The notes under the pieces were generated by a model, which was given only the letters and a program-made list of their open reading frames with translations, was not told the origin of the DNA and searched no databases. This document shows positions 1 to 12,699 of a DNA stretch of 64,000 nucleotides, piece after piece (the first letter of the stretch is position 1; every line of letters begins with the position of its first letter). The translations under genes and the position numbers were made by a program. Location of the stretch: assembly GCA_016165875.1 (NCBI GenBank), contig JABBOT010000029.1:930001-994000 (forward strand), given 5' to 3'. This stretch comes from Acanthopleura granulata. Taxonomy: Eukaryota; Mollusca; Polyplacophora; Chitonida; Chitonidae.

Positions 1-326
1 GCGTTCCGAATAATTTCATGTGCCGCTATTTCCGAAAATATCTTACAGAAAATATGCATAAAATAGTGGTGGGCATTAAAAGAAAGTATTTCAAAAATGA
101 TTTTCTTTTTGTTTCTTTATTGCGTCCTTTTTTAATCTTTTGACATAACTTTCTTCTTTTCCCTTAAAACCATACTCTCGGCTTTATGTCCTTTTCATGT
201 ATCCTGTAAGTACTGTATGGCGTGAAATCCCAATCAAATAAATTGGAAAAATAAAGAAAACGGTTATTGGGTTTTATTAAATGGAAATATACCACATAAG
301 AAATTTGATTACCTCTTTATCCGTAG
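1..326. other. Intron of copy A (upstream of its first visible exon)
   Basis: This stretch aligns loosely with 11340-11633 upstream of exon 4 in copy B, including shared blocks around 'ccgaaaatatc' and the run into the acceptor. It is therefore the last part of intron 3 of copy A. No coding sequence is seen. Confidence 0.6.
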
Positions 327-3300
327 GCTGGCCTGTACATACTTGATTCAGAAGTGAGTTTGAAAGATGTAGTGGACAATCCCGCTGAAGTGGAGAAAAT
401 TCTAGCAGAGCAGAAGCCATATTGGCCGCCTGGTAAGTCACTTAAATAATTAACAATGTGCGCGAATCAGGTATGATTACATGTCCTTTGACTGAATTAT
501 GGGCTGTTTAGAGGCAAGAATGTAAGAAACACTAACTGGTTAAAATGGTTGTTAGTAATAATTTTCTATTGGTTTCTTTCGAGTGAACTAAAAGCTGTAT
601 TCTGATTTATGTACAATATATCGTTATAATTTAGAGAAGCTGAGATTTCTCTTTCTTCTTTCATGTCCTGAAATGTATTATTTGTTGAATATTTCCTTTG
701 ATGACTTACATGTTGCTTAGTTAGACTGAAAATAGGTACTTCCCTCAGAAATAATTAACCATAGAGTTTCGTGTTAGGAAGAAACAAAATTTCTAATGCA
801 TTGCCTGTGGTGGACATGAAAGGTCCGCGATATAAGTTGGAAAACCAGAGTCAAATCCCATATTTCTGAGGCGTAAAACACTGGCGTGAATAAATAAATT
901 CAATCATGTACTTAAAAGACCTTTATCTTGTCTATCTGGACACTGAGTATATGCTGGAGATAGGTACTATTCATCTACTCATGTGACAGTGTATGTGACT
1001 GGGTCGGATCATATCTTGTATCTTTGGCGTAGCTTTGTGATGCGGCACTAAACGTTATCGGTAGTGGGACCGCCGTCTTGCAAAGAGATGCCCTCATGAT
1101 ATGATTTTTAATAATTCTGACAGCGTTATTAAAGGTTTCATGGAAAACAGTAATAGTTTGATAGCTTATGGTATATGTAACAATAACTTGTCTGCATCCC
1201 AGAGCCATTTATATGTAAACTGTGGTAACATGAAAATCTGGATAGACTTGGAAATCTCGAGACAACGAAATCTAGGGAGACGTGGACATCGCGAGAAATT
1301 TGTAAATCTCGAGAGACACAGAAACCGATAGAGACTAGGAAATATAAAGACACGAGGGAAAATAAACAGACATGGAAGTACGGGATCATGCTACCATTAA
1401 ACTGACAAGCACACTTGTGGGCTTCTTGATATGATCTTTATTAAATTTATTTATTTATTTGACTGGTGTGTTACGCCGTACTCAAGAATAATTCATTTAT
1501 ACGGCCAGCATTATGGTGCAAGGAAACTGGATCGAGCCCGGGGGAAACCCACGATCATCCGCAGTTTGCTGGCTGATCTTCATTAAAACATTTATTCAAG
1601 TATTTGAGGATTTTAATTTACCTGAGTTTCTTCCACAGGTACTGAAATCGGCTATCACGCGCTCACTATTGGAATGTATGTGGATTTTCTAGCAAGAAAA
1701 GTAGACCCCAAACACAGACCAATTTATCAGATTTACGAGGAAGAACTCAAAGTTCCACTCGGTAAGAGCACCTTCCGAAAACTCCATTAGTTGTGATAAT
1801 GTTGTATTCCCTTGCGTGAAAATCAGTGGGTTACTTTTTACCGCGCAATGCTTGGCGAAATGGGTCCCAGCCATTAACCATTGCGCTCTTGTAATGCATG
1901 AGTGTTAATAGTTTGCAGACAAATCGACACAGCTGAAGCAGAAATGAACAACGGGCTATGACTCTTAGGTGTAATTTATTCTAAGTGCAGAAGGTTTCAA
2001 AAATTACGCTCAAAACCATGGTTAAATTTCCTTCGAAAAAATCATGCTCAAAATTCTGGCCATATTTCGGACTTCACGCGTTAAATCCACAGTAGAAACT
2101 TATTAATCTTCATCTAGCTGTTACTCTCCGAATTTTACAACCAATGAAAATCTCATATATATGTACTCAAAATGTACATATTCGTATAAAAAGAAATAAC
2201 ATTATTCCTTCTATGCACACTGTAAATTTTTAGGGTGTATGACTTCATTATGAAGAAATTTTAGGAAACAAGCCTATTAAGGTAAACGGACGAAGTGCAG
2301 AAGCACAGGGTGAAGACAGTCGGGCTGAAATATCCTCGCTGTATACATTTCAGTGCTTTTTAATTGATAGATTAATTGATATATTGCCGTTTAAATATGC
2401 ACTAGATTTATTTGCCAGGCTTAAATTATGTACATTAAATTTGTATACCGCAACACTTTGATTTACTGGTCATGCCTGTAAGACGCTGTGTACCCTGGTT
2501 TGAATCTGTAATGTATATATGACACATTTACGCTGTGTCCCCTTTGACTTTATCTCTGATGTTCACTATATGCAATATGCTGGACCCTCCAACTTTCAGT
2601 CTGCGGTATTTATTTGCATACATATATAATACCTTATTCCACCCCACCCCCGCACCCTGGAGATGTATCCTTGTGTTCCTCATGTTTCTGTGATGTGCAT
2701 TATATGTAATACTTTGTGCCCCTGATGTACATAAATGTAATACATTGCGTCGCCCTTGTCTCTGCCTATGATGTACATAATGTATGTATGTAATATGTTG
2801 TGCCCCACTAGTTTCATTCTGCGGTGTATATCTACGTGAAACACGTTATCCCCCCAGTTTCAATCTGCGAAGTGCGCTATAGCCTGTGTATCCCCTGTGC
2901 CCCATTGATATGCATCATCTGTAATACACTGTATACTCTTTGTGTCAATCTGCAGTATACGTGCAATACACAGTGCCCCCCCCCCCCCCCACGCACCCGC
3001 CCAAACACACTTGTTTCAATCTGTGTATGATTATATGTTATGTTCCCCTTGTGTCCATCCAGGTCTTGATTTCTTCATTGGCACTCCTTACTCTGAGCAG
3101 TACCGAATGGCCCGTGTACACGAGCCCTCTGTGCTAGACGTTGTCTATACCTTCTTGTTCATGCCAGAGTATCGCAGATGTCTAATCAGCTTGTTGTTCG
3201 GCAATCCCTGGTTCAAAAACATCATGAAAGATATACTCAAAGTGGTGAGATTGAACCGTTTATCTACTATAACTCTTGTGTGTATACAGGATATATATGC

Positions 3301-5687
3301 ATAACATGTACGCGCACAAGATCATATTTTTTCTCTCTATTTCTGTACATTTTAATTCCGCTTTGAAATCACAAACCACAGACCAATCACGTCGTAACTT
3401 TGAATTTAGAACTTGCACACCGACCACATCATTAGCCGTCACCTTCGCGAGAAGTGAGAGATATTAATTTCCTTTATTCTGACTGCTCTTTAGTTTCCTT
3501 GCCATAGCTGTCTAAAGTGTTGGCCCGTTTTGTTAAAAATTAGTGTCTAGATTGATTTCGCTCTGAGCACGAGTTCCGCGTAGTTACCTATATACCTATA
3601 AATTTGTTAAATGTCAGACATGGCATCCCAGAGATGGCCTATATCTTCATTGTCTGTAACTGTTCAGGCTCTTAAAGCCTCTGAGAAAAGCTAACATGGT
3701 GGCCATTGGATATCGTCAGCATTCCACCAAGATGACGTAATTTTGATATCAAAAATAGATGTAACTTGTCTTTGAATGAACAGCTAATAAATCGCCCTCG
3801 TCTGATATGAAGTATTCATTACACTTTTTAACAGTTGTCTCACTTTTTGACTTTCTTTGGGTGACATGTTTCTTGTTGTTAACAGCCAGGTCTATTTGGT
3901 GACCCAGAGCTAAGAGCCACACCCATCCCGGCCGCCGGCGGGGCGGGCACCGCCGAGTCGGTGGCCAAACTAGCCGGATTTCTGGCGGCCCGGAAAACAG
4001 TCAAGGGCAGACAAATCTTGTCAGATGCCGTGTTACAGAAGCTTAACACCCCCTCGTTAACTAAAGAGGAACTGGTTACAAAATATCACGCCACGGTTGG
4101 CCATGGAACATATATGTATCAGAACCCATGGGTAAGTATTCGTGTATCAGAGCCCTTGGATACGTATTCGTGTATCAGAACCCTTGGGTAGGTGTTCGTG
4201 TTCCAGAACCCTTGGGTAAGAATTCATATTTCAATACCCTTGGGCTGAAATATTCATATACACATGTATCTCGAAACTCCTAGGAAAAATTTTACCACGC
4301 TGCAGGATTTTCTCGGGATTAGCTATTTATCATTGTCTTCTTGAGCTAAGAAAGCAAAGCAATCTGTCAGTCCACAAAAGTCATTTAGTCAACCGTTCTG
4401 GCATGTGTGACTATTTCGTTTTTCTACCTTCAAAATCAATTGGTCGTAAATTGTCCATCAATTAGGCCTATATCAGCAGCTCTTGCCATTCAAGTCGATA
4501 TGAGCCCAGTGTTTTCCAGTGTACTCTGGAAACTGTCTTTAATAATCTTGTTTCTAATTAATTAACCCATGCTTGTTTTGAAGATTTGGTTGAATTATTG
4601 GACAGCTATCATCCATAATTTGAAGGCTATGGTCTTATGTCACAAAACACTTTATTACATAACTGCAGTGTTATGTAGTGACATAAAGCCATGACAGATT
4701 TTTCGCATGTAGCCAGTGACATAACACGTTTAGACCGTTCGATTGGTTGAAAGTATGGGAACATTATTAATATGCGTGACGTAACTACGTGAGGAAATCA
4801 GTGGAACTTCTTTTTTCACTACGCAATTGTAGAAATCAGAAGCCCTGTACTTGGGACAAGCGCTGATGTTTCATCTGAAATCGCACCCGCTGCAATATCA
4901 TCGCTCTGTTCTCTTTCGTAAATGGCAACTTCACGGCCCCCAGTTTTCACTAAATATAGCCCATCATCATGTTCCAAAACTAACCAAGCTGTGAGAAGGA
5001 ATGAGCAGCCGTCCGAGCCTAAATTCTATGCTGAAACATATTAAACATGTCAGGTGGACTCACGTTCAGGCTGAAGCTTCGATGATAGCGTGAAATCGGT
5101 GACTCGTTGCAGACGATATATTCCATCTTTTATTGTTAACTGAATATTTGACCTCTCTAACATAACTTTTCGTGTTTTATGCCCCTTTCCTTTGCGGATT
5201 TTTTTTTTTCTGTGTGTTGTTGTACAATATACATAATTAAACTTGACGGTGCTCTTGTGGAACTATATGTTTGTGTGTAGTCATGTTGCTATTGACTGCA
5301 GTGGTCCGCCTGAGCCAGCCTGGATAATGTGACCAAGCTTGATTGTACAGGATTCGTTTTATTTTTTTTTTCTCCTTTTTTTATCTTGTAGTCGTCTCAG
5401 CTATGCGATAAACAGAATCTTATACTCGTGTTCATTACTCGTGTTCAAAGCTGTTACGTTATTCAGTGACCTCTTCCTGCTTCCAGGGTCAGAATGTGTT
5501 CGGTCACCCCGGGTCTGGCGGTCAGATGGCGTACGCGGACCCCATGAACAAAGTGGGACTCGCTTTTGTTACCAACTATTTCAGCATATTTTCCCTCAAC
5601 AACGACTTCCGGTTTGTACCTCTGGAGAAGGCCTTTTATGACTGTTTGGGGAAGAAGGAACGGAGCAAGAAATCACGAAAAACATAA
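327..5687 (+). CDS. Beta-lactamase-like serine hydrolase, copy A (3' five exons)
   Basis: This is the 3' part of an intron-containing gene whose first exons lie off the left edge. Exons are 327-432, 1639-1761, 3063-3244, 3886-4131 and 5487-5687, each with AG/GT borders and matching phases (1, 1, 0, 0). Together they encode 285 residues ending at a TAA. The frame stays open and aligns exon by exon with copy C. Seen: the AGLY start of exon 4, the GYHA motif carrying the presumed catalytic Tyr in exon 5, and the HPGSGGQ third motif in the last exon. The SxxK serine exon would be upstream. Family knowledge: class C beta-lactamase-like (Pfam Beta-lactamase) eukaryotic hydrolases, C. elegans LACT type, substrate unknown. 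Differences from copy C are a shorter, divergent end of exon 6 and a basic tail after GKK. It is probably functional, but the 5' end is unseen. Confidence 0.85.
983..1135 (+). mobile_element. SINE-B remnant in intron 4 of copy A
   Basis: 'cagtgtatgtgactgggt' and 'atcttgtatctttggcgtag' match the SINE-B body. The same remnant occurs at 12325-12370 (copy B) and 21500-21650 (copy C), so it inserted before the gene duplications. Confidence 0.55.
1444..1580 (-). mobile_element. SINE-A, 3' part
   Basis: A TTTA-rich end is followed by 'acgccgtactcaag' and 'ccagcattatgg'. This is the reverse complement of the SINE-A 3' half with its (AAAT)n tail. It lies in intron 4 of copy A. Confidence 0.8.
2510..3062 (+). 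repeat. Degenerate ~60-bp tandem repeat ending at the exon 6 acceptor of copy A
   Basis: Successive imperfect units share 'tttcaatctgcg', 'atgtacataa', 'tgtaatac' and 'tgtgcccc'. The last unit runs directly into the real acceptor 'tgtccatccag' at 3062. A poly-C run of about 17 lies in one unit near 2974-2990. One or two units survive in the same intron of copy B (13020-13080) and copy C (22850-22965). The array therefore predates the duplications and expanded in copy A. Confidence 0.65.
4118..4255 (+). repeat. 28-bp minisatellite carrying the exon 7 splice donor (copy A)
   Basis: Starting at the 3' end of exon 7, a 28-bp unit is repeated about four times. Each unit reads as an acceptor-like 'tatcag', then nine bases resembling AACCCTTGG, then a donor-like 'gtaagt', 'gtaggt' or 'gtaaga'. 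The first unit is the genuine exon end (codons N-P-W) and its donor. The others lie in intron 7. The unit recurs in intron 7 of copy C. Confidence 0.8.
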
Positions 5688-6490
5688 AATAGGCCTAGAA
5701 TCGTTTTTGCCTTCCGAATATATAATGCTTTAATGTCAGTAAAAAATTTTCGGCAGTTTCATACAGTTCAGTTTCATCATGGTCTTTTTAGCTATATTTC
5801 ACATATTGCTATGTTCTCTAAACATCTACTGTTCAGTATAATCATGTATACATTTCTGTGAAACTTTGATAAGATTTGTTACTTGTTATTAAAAACTGCT
5901 TTGCCGAAGTACAGTTGTCTTCGTAACTTATGTATTCCATATATAAATATAAGGCATTGCTGAAAGTAAGAAATATAAATTCGATGTCACGTGCACATCG
6001 TCTTCGGAATAAGATTAAGTGAACAAATTTCAAAGAAACATGACTGGAAAGAAGATAAAGCAGTATAATACACACTGATGCCTTTGAAAGAGAAGGGCGT
6101 ATGTATATATAACATGTCTTAGAGAAAAAGGATCCATGAGATACTAAACGTCAGTTCCGGTGCATTGATATAAATATGCATCATTTGTAAACATTTGCAG
6201 ATTACAGGATCTTCTCGTATTATTAAGTACAGGTCTCCTGCACTACACATTTGACGTTCTGTTGCATTTTTCGTACAAGTAAATCAGTAACGCTACAACC
6301 CACTTCAGTTTAAAGGTACTCAGTTATACAGAGCTAGGAGTATAATTCTTGGTGTATAAATGAAATTTCTTTCTATTTGGTAATCGAAACGGTGTCGGAT
6401 CTCTAATAAGATATTATATATATCTGAAATCCAAAATTAAAATCCGATTTTTTTACTCAGATCAAGGATGGACGTCTGATCTCCTAGGCT

Positions 6491-6600
6491 GTGCCGGGTT
6501 TTTTCCCACCATAATGCCGACCATCATAATGATGGAAGCCGTCGTATAAGTGAAATATTCTTAAGTACGGCATAAAACACCAAAGAAAGAAATAAATAGA
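6491..6600 (+). mobile_element. SINE-A, 3' part
   Basis: 'cccaccataatg', 'cgtcgtataagtgaaat' and 'ttaagtacggc' are followed by an A-rich tail. It is 5' truncated. Confidence 0.8.
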
Positions 6601-6919
6601 TCTAGACCTTATGTTTACATAAATACATGGAATATATTTAACAACCAAAGTTGCACTATCTATGAAGGTTGTTTTAGTCAGCATGCAAAATGTGAACTAC
6701 ATGATCAACAGCTGTTTACCCCCTTTAAAGAATTTGGATCCATCGGCAAGGATAAGCGACTTGGAAAACCTGTCAGTTTGTCAATTTACATGGATGTCTA
6801 TCAGAAATGGTCCCAAAGTTGAAACAAGACCGCCTATGTGGCCTAGCAGTCATAGGGCGTCATATGAGATCCGGGATAAATCCCCCTTCGGGCATGAGGT
6901 TTAAGTTCATTTCCGACCG

Positions 6920-7064
6920 AGCAATCTGCGGATGGCCGTGGGTTTCCCCCGGGCACTGGTGACTTTCCGCTGACCATAATGGCATGCAGCCACCTTGGAA
7001 TGAAATATATTCTTAAAATATATTTTCGAGTGCGGCGTAAAACACCAAATAAATAAATAAATCA
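6920..7064 (+). mobile_element. SINE-A, 3' part
   Basis: It starts in 'gcaatctgcggatgg' and ends 'cggcgtaaaacacc' plus an AAAT tail. It is a diverged copy downstream of gene copy A. Confidence 0.75.
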
Positions 7065-8330
7065 ATTGGCTCTCGCTGGCCTGGCTGTGGTTTTAATTCA
7101 ATTAGTTTGCTATGCCAGCTGTAAGTGCCTGTCGAAAGGCTGACTTTCACCCTGGGATATCTTCCGGTTTCCTCAAGTTCTAAAACACAACCGTCGCGGT
7201 GAATTTGAAGCATTTTTTCAGTACGGCTATGAACAACATTTTTTTCGTCGTGAAAGTTGAAAAAATGGAGATCTGTGTTGATAGCAGTGAAATGAGAGTT
7301 GTGTTGATACCAATCAAAAAATTAATTTAATAAAGCAAAATTTAAAGGTGTAGTTGGAAAATTTTTGAGTATGGCCAATTACTTTCGTTGTGAAAGTGTA
7401 AAAAGCTGGGGAGCTGAGTTGATAACAGTGAAATAAGTAAATTAACAAAACAAAATGTTAAGGGTGTTAATGTTACTGTCGAGATCATTTCATCAGTCAT
7501 GACTGTAGTACATGTGTTAAGGCATAATTTCTACCTAGATATTTCTGGACAGGCTCTAACATTTATTTGTTTCCCAAGTTCAAAATGATCTACACACATG
7601 CATGTTTCAGGCAATCCATGGCGTCATCCTCATTTCCTATCCGTCCTCCTATTACCCAGATTGCAAGGTATGAATAACGCGTTTGCAGATTTCTGTGTCC
7701 TATTTGTCACACATTCCCATGTATTGCCCACATACAGAGATACCAGATATTTTATATAATTGTTACTGGAACTTACCACATAAACTGTGTCTGTTGCAAT
7801 GTTAAAAAAATTGCGGTTCCATACTTATGTATACGTAAATTGATGGACAGATATAAGTATTTGTCATCAAGGATATTTACATTTGACCAACAGAAATACT
7901 AGTAGAGATATTGCTCATATTTAGCTACATGTCTTCTACATGCATACGCAATCTTTATGAACTTTGTGACATTTTTTATGACACTGGTTTTGTCGATGAA
8001 ATGTAATGGTGGTCACCCTTGACATGATGTGATTACCGTAAGTCTTCTAATTTTTTTAACACTTCAATCATTCAGACAGTCTTGAATATCCATAAACCAC
8101 ACGCCTAGATGTCCCATCTTCTGAGAACGCAGCCGAAGGTGTTTCCAAAAGCTAAGCGGATAAAAAGCTACTTTTCCCAACACTTGACCGGTGTGTTCGG
8201 TTGTGCCTGCTCTCTGCCACGCCTGGTCACCCGGACGGATTTTTGTTTTTGTTTTTATTTTTCAAAGAAATTGTTACGGGTGAAAGTCCCACTTTCGAAT
8301 TTTGAGTCATTATCATGAAGCTGGAGGGGG

Positions 8331-8423
8331 TGCGTGTTTTGACCGCAACCAAAACACGTGCGTCCGAGACGGACTATGTTTCTTTCACCAGCCCGGTTTA
8401 TTTTTTTGGATACACCTTTTTGC
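8331..8423 (+). repeat. Direct repeat, left copy
   Basis: About 93 bp, matching 8904-8994. Shared landmarks are 'aaaacacgtg', 'gtccgagacggac', 'cccggtttatt' and 'acctttttgc'. The 'gtccgagacggac' core has an inverted stem. The pair bounds about 480 bp of unrelated sequence, which could be a small LTR-like or terminal-repeat element inserted in former intron 1 of copy B. No protein is seen. Confidence 0.6.
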
Positions 8424-8903
8424 TGGCATGTTGATATCATAAAATATGTTTCACAATACTGATAATGGTGTGTTCAAATAAGCAGAGTAACGAGCTGTTG
8501 TTTTTCGTTGTTTTCAGAGTAATTCTTCTTAGTAAGTTTTGTAGTGGTAGCGACGCCATGTCTGTAATCTTAAGGTTACCGGGGCGATCGGTTCGGTTGT
8601 AATTCACATATACTTTCACTGTAATGTACTGAGATGCTCTTCGCATAATTGGTAACTTTGCCCAGCCTCTGTTAGCTTAGATTAATGTTAGTTAAATTTA
8701 ACGGATATGAAGGAAATTAAGGCTCATGTAAACACACCGAGAAGTCCACCATATATAAGATCACGAGCCGAACGTTATGAAATGTAATTTTCCGTGACAA
8801 TGATTGTACTGTTCAAACTACTGTTGTAAGTGGGTAATGTTCAACATGTGTGTAAATGTAAATTTAGTCAAACCATTCAATTCTGTAATATAACGTTCAA
8901 GTT

Positions 8904-8994
8904 TGGTGTTTTGATTGAAACGAAAACACGTGTGTCCGAGACGGACGATGTTTGTTTCACCCGCCCGGTTTATTTCTTTAATAAACCTTTTTGC
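8904..8994 (+). repeat. Direct repeat, right copy
   Basis: Right partner of the 8331-8423 repeat, in the same orientation with about one mismatch in six bases. No convincing target duplication could be recognised outside the pair. Confidence 0.6.
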
Positions 8995-10621
8995 AGATAA
9001 AACCTGTGGTGTCCAGTCCAGTGACTTGGTATTTATGGAGGGCTACATTTACATGTTTTATCAGACTTGGTTGATTCAATAGAACATCACAGTATACTGG
9101 ATACAAATCTCTGAGGTCGATCGCTCATGGTCCCAGCTTTCCACATTAACTGCTCTTGACAGTTAACCTGGAACTCGGCCCTGTCGATTGCGCTGTTGCC
9201 AAAGTGTCAAATATAAAAGACTACGTAGAGCCCAGAGGGTAAAACCCTAGGAGGGACGACACTGTGATAGTTGTCAAATGATGTGACACGTTACCTGGTA
9301 TAGCCTCTGTTTACATCAGTATTTACTTCATTATTCTAACTGTTCATGTAAGTGTTTAAGAAGTAACAACTTACACGACCCACAGCACCATGGCTTAAGC
9401 AGAATTAGGAAAAAACAAAATACAAATTACAGAGATGTTAACATGCAATTTATTAGGCGTCACTGGTCTAGAATTACTTAAATACTGTCGTCATCATCAT
9501 GTGCTTTTGAATACGTATCACCTCAGTTTTCGGGAATAAAGGCCATAACGTCAGAATTAATAAAATGTAAGACGCATCCATTGGGACAGCATCCAAACTT
9601 TGCAAATACTATATATACAGGGTATTACCGTTTGTGTGCATTTTGGGGAGAGGGAGGAGGTTATGCTAGTTTTTCTGTGGGGGGAGGCGAACTGGCCACC
9701 GAAAACGGAAAAGCATGGGATTAAATGTTATACGAGAGTAAGATCCCAGTGCTTACCGGTACATTGTGTCCCACATACAGGATGTCTGTATACTGTACAT
9801 GTACAATCTGCGGTTACCCGTACATTAGCCTAGCTGTGTTGCATTCCTATAGACACCATAGAAAAGATTTGTTCTTCAAGCTATGATCCTGAATCGAGGT
9901 CGGTCTGACAGTTTCAGGAGGACTATTGTGTTCGCCAATGCAGATTCAGACTCCTCTTCAGAGTCGGATGTACTTCGTTTTGGTCTTTCGCGTGAGCAAA
10001 AAGTGAGAATGTAACAGGTTCGGAGACAGACAGACAGACATACACAACGACTTGTAAAAATATACAATAGGATGTAACTTAAAAGACATGCTCGAGACAT
10101 GTATAGGAGATACAAACAGTAGCTAAAAATGGATTAAACCTGTTTGCTTGTTTATTGAGTTTTAACGTCGCTTTCAACATTATTACGGTCATATGTGCTG
10201 CCTCACTCGAACACGGCGCAACTTGCGGAAGACAACAGATACGACCCCAGTTACCGATATTAAAGTGTTATGTATGACTCCATTCGGAACTGAACCCTAA
10301 ATCTGCTGTTTACGAGGCAGCCTGTCTACCATTATGTCCACCCTACTGGTGAAAGACGCTAGATTGGGTAAACCACCGCACGCTAAACCATCGGTTTGTT
10401 TGTTACCTCGAAGCCCCCAAAAGCAATGGGAGCGGGAAATCTGTAAATTCACTATACAATTAAGACCCGCGATTGAACCTCACACCTCGATCTCATGTGC
10501 CCTGGCGATTGTAAGGTAGAAGTCACCTTCAGACCAATATACCACGGCCTGCTTCACTTTTCTGGAATGAGATAACGTGTAACGTGGTTACACATGTAAG
10601 TAAGGGACTTGCTTGTTGCAG

Positions 10622-12699
10622 AAAAAACTTACAAACCGGTTTCATGCGAGGAGCGTCGTTCGCGGCGTACGTGGACGGGGAACTGATAGTGAATGTGTGG
10701 GGAAGGTACACAGACGAGGCTTACCAAGTCAAGTGGAAGTAAAACACCTAAACCCACGTGGTATCTACCACCAAAATGCTGACTGCTCTGGCCTTCAGTA
10801 CCTTGGTGGACAAGTGAGTATCTAAATGTCTGATCCATCTGTAATTAAACTGGCACGATGTTTTACGTAAAGATGGTATTGATGTATTTTTGATTTTATT
10901 AATTTTAGAACTGATTGGTTTATTGATGCAACATATTTACAGAAATAAATTTGTGTTTCATAGTACCGTGGTAACTCATATGGCTAACAATCTAGATATC
11001 ATTAGCGTTCAAGAGTTTGATTGCCATGTTACCTCTAGCTTTTATTTTTAGTAACGTGAGTTAAGGAGAAAATGATTAAATTATGCTAAAAACAAGTCTT
11101 ATTTGATTACATTTTGCAAACCTCTATATTGGATATGTTTGCATCCACTTCAACCGCATTCCTGGGAAGCCCTTGCGTCATTCTGAAATAGATCTGTCAC
11201 TGTGAGCAGAATGGCAGTCAGCCCGATCGACAGGGGACGATTTCCCATATAGTTGTAAGGGATCCTTAAATTGTCTCTAGGGATTATATCAAAACAACTC
11301 TGAGGGGAAGGGCCCCAAAATGTGGGCCTCTAAGTTCCAAGTAAGTTCACCGGTGACGCCATTTCCGAAAATATCGGATCATTGACGGAAAATATGCAAA
11401 AAATAGAGGTGTTATTAACAGACTAAAAATATATCACAAATGAATTTGTTAGCATTTATTCTACCTCTCTTCTTTTCTCTGGAAACCATGCTCTTCGTGT
11501 TACTTCCTTCTGATGTTTCATGTAAGTATGGCGTTAAAGCCCTATCAAACGAAAAGAGCTAAACTAAAAAACATGTTATTAATTTTATTAATTGAAAACA
11601 TACCAGAAAATTTGATTACCTCTTTATCCGTAGGCTGGCCTGTACATACTTGATTCAGAAGTGAGTTTGAAAGATGTAGTGAACAATTCCGCTAAAGTGG
11701 AGAAAATTCTAGCAGAGCAGGAGTCTCACTGGCCGCCTCGTTAGTCCCTTAAATAATTAACAATGTGCGTGGGTCAGGTATGATTACATGTCCTTTCTGT
11801 TTCTGTAATTTAAAGACAAAATCTGATTAACACTGATTGTTCAAAAATGGTTATTTGGATGATCGTTGTTGGCAAGCTTCTGTCGATTTGTTTTGACAGA
11901 ACTTATAAAACGTATAAAACTCTATTCTGATTGATATATGATATATCCTTATATTTTCGAAAGGCCTAGATTTGTCTTTCTGGCACATCAGTAAATCAAG
12001 ACGGATTTCAGGGCTCCAAATTTCCTTTGGTGACTCACATATAGTACTTACATGTTCTTAGACTAAACACAGCAATTTGCTTGAGGAATAATTAAAAACA
12101 AATTTTTGTTTCAGCAAGAAACAAGATTTCGAACGCATTGCTTGTGGTTGACAAGATTTCGTGACCAGAGTCAAATCATTTACTCTTGAGCAAGGCATAC
12201 ACCACCAAATAAATTAAAAAATCCAATCCTGTACCTAAAACACCTTAAAGTTGTTAATCTGACCTTGTCCGTTCTTGTGCACTCAGTATATGATACAGAC
12301 AGACACTACTCACATACTAATGTGTCAGTATATGTGACTGGGTGAGATCATATCTTTTGTCTTTCGCAAAATTATATGTAATCTGTGGCGACCTGGAAAT
12401 TTCCAGAAACATGGAAACCTAGAGACACAAGGAAATCTAGAGAGACATGAACATTGAGAGATAGATGGAAATCTCTGGAGACATGGAAATATGGGGCCCT
12501 GCTTCTATTCGGCATACAAGCATCCTTGTGTGCTTCTTGAGGTGATCTTTTTTTAAATATATTATTTTTATGCACAGGCACAGAGATCGGCTATCATGTG
12601 CTCAGTGTTGGAATGTCTGTGGATTTCCGAGCAAGAAAAATAGACCTCACACACAGACCAATTGGTCGATTTACGAGGAGGATCTCGAAGTTCCGCTCG
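10622..12699 (+). pseudogene. Beta-lactamase-like pseudogene, copy B
   Basis: Three exon relics match copy C. Exon 2 (10622-10813, same 192-bp length) has two in-frame stops just before the STTK motif. Exon 4 (11634-11739) has its donor changed from G|GTAAGT to C|GTTAGT. Exon 5 (12578-12699) is one base short, which shifts the frame, and its donor is destroyed. I could not find counterparts of exons 1, 3, 6, 7 or 8. The intron stretches around the relics and the downstream spacer still align to copies A and C, so this is a degraded genomic duplicate, not a retrocopy. No product is expected. Confidence 0.85.

Larger units (their letters stand above)
5688..8060. repeat. Spacer block after copy A, duplicated after copy B
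   Basis: This is the 3' flank of copy A followed by spacer. From about 6060 it aligns in order with 13280-16830, with shared landmarks 'ggatccatga', 'ttccggtgcattgatata', 'acataaatacatggaa', 'catgcatgcttcaggcaa' and 'tcacccttgacatg'. The segment matching exon 1 of copy C is missing here near 7680. That is why copy B lacks exon 1. Two SINE pieces are annotated separately. No gene is seen. Confidence 0.65.
8061..10621. other. Gene-free stretch, former intron 1 of copy B
   Basis: No coding sequence is supported. 9720-9960 aligns with 16930-17095 in intron 1 of copy C, so this is the former intron 1 of copy B enlarged by insertions. It includes a direct-repeat pair (8331 and 8904) and a repeat-like piece at 10140-10330 ('gagttttaacgtcg'), a phrase also seen near 18909. 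Confidence 0.5.
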
